In this document: positions 7,009 to 12,295 of the stretch, piece by piece
How the letters are laid out: the number at the start of each line of letters is the position of its first letter
Numbering within the stretch: the first letter of the stretch is position 1
From: an uncultured Collinsella sp.
Lineage (GTDB): Bacteria > Actinomycetota > Coriobacteriia > Coriobacteriales > Coriobacteriaceae
Reading direction: 5' to 3'
Length of the DNA: 12,295 nucleotides
NCBI GenBank assembly: GCA_900541135.1
Contig: UQIG01000046.1
Coordinates: 1-12,295 of the forward strand
Notes under the pieces: generated by a model
The model's input: only the letters and a program-made list of their open reading frames with translations
Told to the model about the DNA's origin: nothing
Databases searched by the model: none
Made by a program: the position numbers and the translations under genes

Positions 7009-8340
7009 TTACAGAGCTTCCAGCGCGTTGGCGATGCGCTTCATGGCGGCATCGGCGGATGCTTGGTCGGGCGCCTCGGCCAGCACGCGGATAACCGACT
7101 CGGTTCCGCTCTTGCGCACGAGCACGCGGCCCTCGCCTGCCAGCGCAGCCTCGGCCTCGGCGATGGCGTTCTGCACGCCCATATTCTCGAGCGCGGCGTC
7201 CTTGTCCGCCACGTGCACGGCCACCTGCGCCTGTGGCAGCAGCTTGCACGGAGCCGTGAGCTGCGAGAGCGTCTCGCGCTCGGCACGAATCACTTCCATC
7301 ACGCGCAGCGAGGTCATAATGCCGTCGCCCGTGCGCTCGATATCGCCAAAGATCGTATGGCCCGTCTGCTCGCCGCCCAGGCTGTAGCCGCCCTCGCGCA
7401 TCTTGGCATACACGTGACGGTCGCCCACGCCGCTGGTCACGGCACTCAGGCCGGTAAGCTCCAACGACTTGATCAGGCCAAAGTTGCTGGCGATCGTCGG
7501 CACCACGGTACCGCCCGAGAGACGCCCGTGCTTGTTCAGGTACACACCGCACACGTACAGGATCTGGTCGCCGTCGATCACGCGGCCGCGCTCGTCCACG
7601 GCCAGGCAGCGGTCGGCATCGCCATCGTAGGCAAAGCCCACATCCAGGCCCTGCTCCACCACGTGGCGCTGCAGGCGCTCAATATGCGTAGAGCCGCAGT
7701 CGACATTGATGTTAAAGCCGTCGGGCGCGGCATTGATCACGCGCACATCGGCGCCCAGTGCGTCGAACACCGGCTTGGCCACCGAGGATGCCGAGCCGTT
7801 GGCGCAATCGATGCCGATCTTGACGCCCTGCAGCGAAAAGTTCGCGCTGGCGATGAGCGAAGCAATGTAGCGGTTGCGACCCTGCATGTAGTCCACCGTG
7901 GCGCCGATGTGGTTGCCCGTTGCCAGCGGCACCTCGCTCTTGCCATCGATGTAGTCCTCAATGAGCTCCAGCACGTCCTCGTCCATCTTAAAGCCGTCGC
8001 TGTTGACGAGCTTAATGCCGTTATCGCAAAACGGGTTGTGGCTCGCGCTGATCATGATGCCGCAATCGAAGCAGCCCTCCACGGTCTGATGCGCCACGCC
8101 CGGCGTCGGGATCACGTGCAGCATGTAGGCGTCCGCGCCGCTCGCGACCAGGCCGCTCACCAGCGCCGCCTCGAACATATAGCTCGAGCGACGCGTGTCC
8201 TTGCCCACGATCACGCGCGCCTTGGCCCCGCGGTTGGCGCCGTAATACCAGCCCACAAAGCGGCCGATCTTATAAGCGTGCTCTACCGTCAGCCCAACGT
8301 TGGCCTCACCGCGAAAGCCGTCGGTGCCAAAGTACTTCAT
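7009..8340 (-). CDS. glmM: Phosphoglucosamine mutase
   Basis: GlmM interconverts glucosamine-6-phosphate and glucosamine-1-phosphate in the cytoplasm, the second step toward UDP-N-acetylglucosamine for peptidoglycan. The protein has 443 residues, the normal length. It starts MKYFGTDGFRG, typical of this branch of the phosphohexomutase superfamily. Landmarks: catalytic phosphoserine loop ISASHNP (97-103, Ser100); metal loop DGDADR (239-244); sugar-binding GGEQTGH (322-328); phosphate-binding loop RKSGTESVIRV (409-419) in the C-terminal domain. The last differs slightly from the common RPSGTEP, with Lys and Ser where Pro is usual. The start follows AAGGAG by 5 bases. It lies downstream of the DUF4012 gene on the same strand, but a strong terminator-like hairpin stands in the 84-base gap, ending 20 bases before the start codon. 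The gene is intact. Confidence 0.97.
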   Translation of the reverse strand: MKYFGTDGFRGEANVGLTVEHAYKIGRFVGWYYGANRGAKARVIVGKDTRRSSYMFEAALVSGLVASGADAYMLHVIPTPGVAHQTVEGCFDCGIMISASHNPFCDNGIKLVNSDGFKMDEDVLELIEDYIDGKSEVPLATGNHIGATVDYMQGRNRYIASLIASANFSLQGVKIGIDCANGSASSVAKPVFDALGADVRVINAAPDGFNINVDCGSTHIERLQRHVVEQGLDVGFAYDGDADRCLAVDERGRVIDGDQILYVCGVYLNKHGRLSGGTVVPTIASNFGLIKSLELTGLSAVTSGVGDRHVYAKMREGGYSLGGEQTGHTIFGDIERTGDGIMTSLRVMEVIRAERETLSQLTAPCKLLPQAQVAVHVADKDAALENMGVQNAIAEAEAALAGEGRVLVRKSGTESVIRVLAEAPDQASADAAMKRIANALEAL

Positions 8341-8352
8341 GCGCTCTCCTTA

Positions 8353-8387
8353 CAAAAATAGGGGCGGACAGATTGCCTGTCCGCCCC
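8353..8387 (-). terminator. Strong intrinsic terminator between the DUF4012 gene and glmM
   Basis: On the minus strand GGGGCGGACAG (8387-8377) and CTGTCCGCCCC (8371-8361) form a perfect 11 bp stem with a 5-base loop, followed by TATTTTTG (8360-8353). It ends transcription of the DUF4012 gene. The glmM ribosome site AAGGAG begins right after it at 8351, leaving no room for a promoter in between, so it may also act as an attenuator in the glmM leader. The plus strand lacks a U tract. Confidence 0.85.
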
Positions 8388-8400
8388 AAAATGGTACTCG

Positions 8401-8406
8401 ATTATC
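8401..8406 (-). promoter_or_regulatory. Candidate -10 box for glmM
   Basis: GATAAT on the minus strand, preceded by TGCA, is the best -10 match between the DUF4012 stop and glmM. No -35 box is visible 16-18 bases upstream. If used, transcription would begin near 8394 and the terminator hairpin would fall inside the glmM leader. Confidence 0.25.
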
Positions 8407-8424
8407 TGCACTACCAGAAAAACC

Positions 8425-10737
8425 CTACGCCGACGCGCTGTCGCGAGCCGCCTGGCATGTAGGAGTCTGACGCAGCGTAAGCGGCTTGTCCCCCGCCTCG
8501 GCCGACGTGGTCAGCGTATACGTGATCGTCGTCGTCTCGCCAGCATGCAGGTCAACGGTTCCTGAATAGCAGGGAACTCCGTGCCAAGTGGCAGCGAACA
8601 GTCCAAACTGAGTCCCCTCGACGGTTAGATCGGTAATGCTGCCGCCTGTCGGCGCAAACAGTGATACATACAAGCGCTCATCGTCACGCGAGGTCCCAGG
8701 CGCACTGGCCGCTACGTAGTCGGGCAGCTTACCTGCCTCCTCCTGCGTCATGATGTTCGTCAGGGTAACGGTGATGCGATACGAGCAAGCGCCGTCGCCG
8801 TTCTTCACGCCCTGACCAATCTGCGTATCGGCGTTCAGATACCAGTCGAGCTTGGAGAAGCTCAGGTTGTTAAAGTAGACACCAGCAACGGGATCTTCAC
8901 TCGGGTCATCCGGATCGGGCAGTGAGGCGTCGATGTTCATCTCCTTGATAGCGTTCTGCTCGTCATCGTTTTTCATCCACGCGATCAGGCGGCCCTCTTC
9001 GGCACCGCGCTCAACGGCGCTGACAAGGTTCGCAACATCGACGTCGCCGATACCGCCAAGGATCTTGTCAAAGGCAGCGCTGGCGACGGATGCAAAGATG
9101 CCGTCCGACTCCTCGACCGGATAGTTCCAGTACACATCATGCATAAGCACCTTCGCCGCGTTAGTACCGTCAACGACTGTACCGTCGGGCAGTGAAACAT
9201 TACCCACGAGGCCCAACAGATACTGCAGGAATACCGGATCGATACCAATGACGCCATCGACGTCCTGACCATATTCAGACTTCCACAGCGCGGCGACACG
9301 CTGCGAATTACGGGGCCAGTCGGGCGAATAGGTGTTGCCCGAGATGTATAGGTTGCTGTGGTCACCAAACAGCGTCTCATCTTCTTCGTCGACGCTCTCA
9401 ACCGCCTCGTCTTTGCTGCGCGCAATGCAGGGAACAAACTCGCCAATCGACATCTGGCCGTCGGTGACCGAAATCAGACCCTGCGAACCGCCAAAGCCGC
9501 CGCAGGCACGAATCTCGACGTTGTTCATGGCGTACATAAGGTAGTTGCGCGTCTGGCCGTTGGCGCCGAGCATCTGGGGAAGGACGGGGGCAACCTTCTC
9601 CGCCGCGTCAACCGCGCCGTTGAGGGTGGCAAAGCCGTCCTTGGCCTTATCGACCAGCTCGGTCACCTGGGAAATATGAGTATCGCCAATGCCCTGGACC
9701 TTCTCGTTGGCGCTCTTGAACACCTTCGAGCTGCTGGAAAGCGAATCGGCGACCGCCTGCAGCGCGGACACGTTAATCATGCCGTCCTGGAACAGCTTGC
9801 CGGGCGTAGCCTGCGAGAGGTTGTCGGCCATGGGAACCAGCGCATTGCTCGAGACATCGGACAGGGCGTCAATCATGGTGCGGGCCGCATTGATATCGCT
9901 GCCGTACACCGGGATAAACGAAGCCGCCGTCCACAGCGGGCTCGAGGTCTCCGCCTTCATGCTGTCGCAGAGCTCATCGATCTTCTTCGCGTCGTCGGGC
10001 AGCGTCGAAAAATCGCCCGACGTGACCTTGTCCTTAAGGCCACCGACGATCTCGACAGCCTCCTTCGCTTCGCTCTTTACGGTCTTTGCCGAGTTAAGCA
10101 GCATAAAGCCGCTTGCGCCAAGCGCAACGAGAAGCACCGCGACTACAGCGGCAATAATGGCGCCGGTGTGACGCTTTTTGCGCTCGCCCTTGCGATGGCG
10201 ATGACGGACCAGACCGTCAGAGGTCGAACTCGACGAAGCGTCGCTACCGTAGTTCAAGCCAAAATCGTAATAATCTTCCTTGGAACCCGAGCCCGCAAAC
10301 TCGGTACCGCTATCATCCAGGCGGGCGAACGTGCCAGTCTCGGAGGCGCCGGTGTAGATCGTGCCAAGGTTACCCGTAAGCCCCGCGCCACCGGCAGAGG
10401 GAGTATTGTTGTCGGCCTTGCCGGCATTAACGTTGCCGGCGGCATTCGCGGCGTTGGCAGCACCTGCGTTGTTCGCAGGTACCGAAGGAGCCCCGCTCGA
10501 CTGCGACGCGGAGGTTGCACCGCCCGCAAAGACATTCCCTCTTGCACGGCCGGTCTTTTTTGCCTTTTGAGACTGCTCGTACAGAGCGGTAAACATCGCC
10601 GTCTCGCCCGGGGACACGCGCTTACCGGAGCCGCCCTGTCCAGCGTCGCCCGGCGTGCCGGCCTTACCAGCCCCGTTCGGACGCGGCGGAACTGCAGGAC
10701 GGCCGCTATCGCTGCCCTTAAAGTGATTACCAGCCAT
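8425..10737 (-). CDS. DUF4012 domain membrane-anchored envelope protein
   Basis: The molecular function is not known. The 770-residue protein has an N-terminal cytoplasmic region of about 190 residues rich in Gly, Ala, Asn, Ser and Pro. A basic cluster (RHRHRKGERKKRH, about 178-190) is followed by one membrane segment (about 192-215), giving an N-in, C-out topology. Outside follow a helical, probably coiled stretch (about 216-390) and the DUF4012 domain, recognised by NNVEIRACGGFGGSQG (about 405-420), the counterpart of the family's RPTGGF-G. The C-terminal part (about 620-770) looks beta-rich. All six cysteines lie on the outer side, allowing disulfides. The start MAGNHFKG follows GAGGA by 8 bases; an in-frame TTG nine codons upstream lacks such a site and overlaps it. 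The gene ends 84 bases before glmM with a terminator between. DUF4012 proteins are often near surface-polysaccharide genes, so an envelope role is a reasonable guess. Confidence 0.8.
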   Translation of the reverse strand: MAGNHFKGSDSGRPAVPPRPNGAGKAGTPGDAGQGGSGKRVSPGETAMFTALYEQSQKAKKTGRARGNVFAGGATSASQSSGAPSVPANNAGAANAANAAGNVNAGKADNNTPSAGGAGLTGNLGTIYTGASETGTFARLDDSGTEFAGSGSKEDYYDFGLNYGSDASSSSTSDGLVRHRHRKGERKKRHTGAIIAAVVAVLLVALGASGFMLLNSAKTVKSEAKEAVEIVGGLKDKVTSGDFSTLPDDAKKIDELCDSMKAETSSPLWTAASFIPVYGSDINAARTMIDALSDVSSNALVPMADNLSQATPGKLFQDGMINVSALQAVADSLSSSSKVFKSANEKVQGIGDTHISQVTELVDKAKDGFATLNGAVDAAEKVAPVLPQMLGANGQTRNYLMYAMNNVEIRACGGFGGSQGLISVTDGQMSIGEFVPCIARSKDEAVESVDEEDETLFGDHSNLYISGNTYSPDWPRNSQRVAALWKSEYGQDVDGVIGIDPVFLQYLLGLVGNVSLPDGTVVDGTNAAKVLMHDVYWNYPVEESDGIFASVASAAFDKILGGIGDVDVANLVSAVERGAEEGRLIAWMKNDDEQNAIKEMNIDASLPDPDDPSEDPVAGVYFNNLSFSKLDWYLNADTQIGQGVKNGDGACSYRITVTLTNIMTQEEAGKLPDYVAASAPGTSRDDERLYVSLFAPTGGSITDLTVEGTQFGLFAATWHGVPCYSGTVDLHAGETTTITYTLTTSAEAGDKPLTLRQTPTCQAARDSASA

Positions 10738-10773
10738 AAAGAAATCCTCGCAATTGAGTCGCAATGAAAAAGT

Positions 10774-10795
10774 CCATAACGTTACAAGTTTATGG
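10774..10795. promoter_or_regulatory. Inverted repeat upstream of the DUF4012 gene
   Basis: CCATAA (10774-10779) and TTATGG (10790-10795) are perfect 6-base arms separated by 10 bases, 37-58 bases before the DUF4012 start codon. This could be an operator or overlap the promoter. The rest of the 149-base gap shows no convincing promoter or terminator; the best -10 guess on the minus strand is CATAAA beside this repeat. Confidence 0.25.
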
Positions 10796-10886
10796 CATTT
10801 TGAGCATCGACAGCTAAACTCCAGACACGGACATCAATTGGCGAAAATGCGGCACAACACCTTTTCTGTCTTGGCGGCGGCGTCAA

Positions 10887-11909
10887 CTACACCGTGAGGA
10901 ACATCATCACGATGATCATGACAAAGCCGATAAGGTCGGTCGGCAAAAACACCGTGCCCAGCATAACGGCGCTGGTGATGGTCGCCGAAACCGGCTCCAC
11001 AGTTCCGATGAGGCTCGCACGCACCGAGCCGATGTCCTTAACGCCCTGCATATAGAGCATGTAAGCAAAAAACGAGCCGATAACCACGAACACCGCGAGC
11101 GCCTCGATACCGGCGGCATCGAGCGCCGGCATATGCGCCCAGGGCTGCACGAAGACACATGAGACCACGCCCGCCGTGAGCATTGCCGAGCCCGTGACGG
11201 TGGGGCTACCGTATTCGGGCAGGATCTTGGCGGGAATCACCGCCATACACGCGGCGCTGACCGCACACATAAGACCTGCTGCCAGGCCAAGCGGCGAGAT
11301 ATTCAGGCTGGTAGGGTCGCCGCCAGTGGCAATTAAAAAGGTTCCACCCAGAGCCAGGCCAATGCCGATGACTTCGCGAGTACGCGGCATGCGGCGATCG
11401 GTCACGCAGGCGTAGCCCATGATGATAACGAGCTGCAGGCACTGGAGCACCGTCGCGGTTCCGGCGTTCGTCAGGCGCACGGCCGAAAGATAGCAAAACT
11501 GGTTGAACAGCAGGCCAAAGGCGGTAAAGAGCAGCAGCTGCTTGCGATCGGCGGGTGTGGTCCAGAGCTTAATCAGGCGCTCGCGGTCGCGCGTAACAAC
11601 CACGGCCATAAAGAGTAGACCGGCGAGAATCTGACGCACGCTCATAAGCCACAAGGTGTCGACGTGGTAGGTATCGAACAAAAAACTCGCGCTGGTGCCC
11701 GAGAAGCCCCAAAACGAACCGCCCACCAGCGTAGCCAAGACGCCCGTGATCATCTTGCGCGTCGAAGCGCTGTTCAGGCGGTCGCGCCATGCGCGACGGG
11801 TGTTGCGGCTGAGCTCGTCGGTGCCCTCGGGCACATCAATGTTCGATATATCGGTCATCGGCACCGAAGCCCCTGCGCCTTCGACCTGCTCGACACACTC
11901 TTTGCTCAT
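10887..11909 (-). CDS. EamA/DMT-family permease
   Basis: This is a member of the drug/metabolite transporter superfamily, a polytopic inner-membrane protein that probably exports or imports a small metabolite; the substrate cannot be told from sequence. The 340 residues hold a hydrophilic N-terminal tail of about 50 residues and then ten predicted membrane segments in two EamA repeats, about 55-195 and 205-338. Family-like features are GGSFWGFSGTSASFLF near the start of repeat 1, LTNAGTATVLQCLQ (146-159), and the repeat 2 signature SLIGTVEPVSAT (299-310). The protein ends directly after the last membrane segment (MMFLTV), with no C-terminal tail. The start is supported by GGGGGAG 4-5 bases before ATG. 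It is 149 bases upstream of the DUF4012 gene on the same strand; no strong terminator separates them, so cotranscription is possible. Confidence 0.9.
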   Translation of the reverse strand: MSKECVEQVEGAGASVPMTDISNIDVPEGTDELSRNTRRAWRDRLNSASTRKMITGVLATLVGGSFWGFSGTSASFLFDTYHVDTLWLMSVRQILAGLLFMAVVVTRDRERLIKLWTTPADRKQLLLFTAFGLLFNQFCYLSAVRLTNAGTATVLQCLQLVIIMGYACVTDRRMPRTREVIGIGLALGGTFLIATGGDPTSLNISPLGLAAGLMCAVSAACMAVIPAKILPEYGSPTVTGSAMLTAGVVSCVFVQPWAHMPALDAAGIEALAVFVVIGSFFAYMLYMQGVKDIGSVRASLIGTVEPVSATITSAVMLGTVFLPTDLIGFVMIIVMMFLTV

Positions 11910-12140
11910 TCCACTCCCCCGAAACAGCCTGGAAACAATTCGGCTTACCTTACCACGGCGAAGTCACCAGCTGGAGGCTTGTCCGCTTATCGGTAGGACA
12001 ATTCCGCAGGCGTCTTTCCATAGCTCGATACCGCAATGGCCTTGCATTATGCGACAGCCAAATCGCGGCAGCAGGCTCTTTTGAAATGGATGCGACAAAG
12101 CCCCCGAATTCCACAATGTAAGCGATTTTTAAAAATGTTC
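11910..12140. other. Gene-free stretch between permease and tRNA-Val
   Basis: I see no credible gene here. Short open frames on the minus strand (for example 11950-12147) lack a good ribosome site and recognisable content. The stretch holds the inverted repeat at 11979-12001 and, near its right end, a perfect AT palindrome ATTTTTAAAAAT (12125-12136) just upstream of the tRNA promoter. Confidence 0.5.
11979..12001. promoter_or_regulatory. Inverted repeat upstream of the EamA permease gene
   Basis: TTGTCC (11979-11984) and GGACAA (11996-12001) are perfect 6-base arms separated by 11 bases, 70-92 bases before the permease start codon. The position suits an operator for the permease, but no -10/-35 pair was recognised around it. 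Confidence 0.25.
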
Positions 12141-12169
12141 TTGCCACCGAGTTCAGGCTCCGTTATATT
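12141..12169 (+). promoter_or_regulatory. Promoter of tRNA-Val
   Basis: TTGCCA (12141-12146) and TATATT (12164-12169) are separated by exactly 17 bases, close to the vegetative sigma consensus. The start point should be near 12176, some 23 bases before the mature tRNA. The AT-rich palindrome at 12125-12136 directly upstream could act as an UP element, as is common at stable-RNA promoters. Confidence 0.8.
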
Positions 12170-12198
12170 ATCCCTTGCGCGCTTGCGCACCCTTGATC

Positions 12199-12273
12199 GG
12201 GCGTTTAGCTCAGGGGGAGAGCGCTTCCCTGACACGGAAGAGGTCAGAAGTTCAAATCTTCTAACGCCCACCA
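12199..12273 (+). tRNA. tRNA-Val (anticodon GAC)
   Basis: A complete cloverleaf is readable: acceptor arms GGGCGTT (12199-12205) and AACGCCC (12263-12269), D arm GCTC/GAGC, anticodon stem CTTCC/GGAAG around loop CTGACAC with anticodon GAC (12231-12233), variable AGGTC, and T arm AGAAG/CTTCT around TTCAAAT. The discriminator is A and CCA is encoded (12271-12273). It reads valine codons GUC and GUU. It has its own promoter and may head a tRNA cluster continuing past the window. Confidence 0.96.
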
Positions 12274-12295
12274 AATGTTCGCAGCTCAGAGGCTA

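Noticed and set aside
10738..10764. Upstream TTG start adding nine residues to the DUF4012 protein
   Set aside because: The ATG at 10737 has GAGGA at good spacing; the TTG alternative has no such site.
9358..10767. A 469-codon plus-strand frame opposite the DUF4012 gene, and similar long frames opposite pheS (3940-4869), the M32 gene (5601-6935) and glmM (6946-8361)
   Set aside because: All mirror the codon bias of the real genes on the other strand, lack convincing ribosome sites and match no family I recognise.
12047..12274. Minus-strand 75-codon frame covering the tRNA
   Set aside because: Most of it is the complement of the tRNA-Val gene, a common false call.
1..12295. CRISPR array, insertion sequence, prophage or toxin-antitoxin pair
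   Set aside because: No spaced direct repeats, transposase, integrase or paired small genes were found on either strand.

Overview
The window looks like a housekeeping stretch of chromosome from a high-GC, Gram-positive anaerobe. The combination of a T-box-controlled pheST operon, an ECF-type metal transporter, a large DUF4012 envelope protein and strong G/C third positions fits the Coriobacteriia (Collinsella-like). That placement rests on general resemblance and was not tested by a search. No phage, insertion sequence, CRISPR array or obvious horizontally acquired island is visible, and I do not see a clear new multi-gene system. The more unusual content is regulatory.

Layout: (1) 1-985, minus: the substrate-binding membrane subunit of an ECF nickel/cobalt transporter (CbiM/NikM family), cut by the window edge. 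Its upstream region has a good promoter and a perfect NikR-type operator, which argues for nickel rather than cobalt. (2) 1231-4824, minus: pheS-pheT, the two subunits of phenylalanyl-tRNA synthetase. It is preceded by a transcription-attenuating T-box leader (about 4910-5195) with a UUC specifier, and followed by a hairpin terminator that also carries the promoter of the metal transporter. (3) 5328-6911, plus: an M32 zinc carboxypeptidase, divergent from pheS. (4) 6912-7008: a convergent gap with a strong inverted repeat and a REP-like GTCCCC repetition. (5) 7009-8340, minus: glmM, phosphoglucosamine mutase. A perfect intrinsic-terminator hairpin sits only 20 nt before its start codon. (6) 8425-10737, minus: a DUF4012 membrane-anchored protein with a long low-complexity cytoplasmic tail. 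(7) 10887-11909, minus: an EamA/DMT-family permease. (8) 12199-12273, plus: tRNA-Val(GAC) with its own near-consensus promoter.

How the parts relate: pheS, pheT and the T-box form one self-contained unit in which uncharged tRNA-Phe should switch on synthesis of its own synthetase. GlmM supplies glucosamine-1-phosphate for UDP-GlcNAc and hence peptidoglycan. The DUF4012 protein upstream of it is probably an envelope protein, so the two may share an envelope theme, although a terminator separates them. The metal transporter, peptidase, EamA permease and tRNA appear to be independent transcription units.
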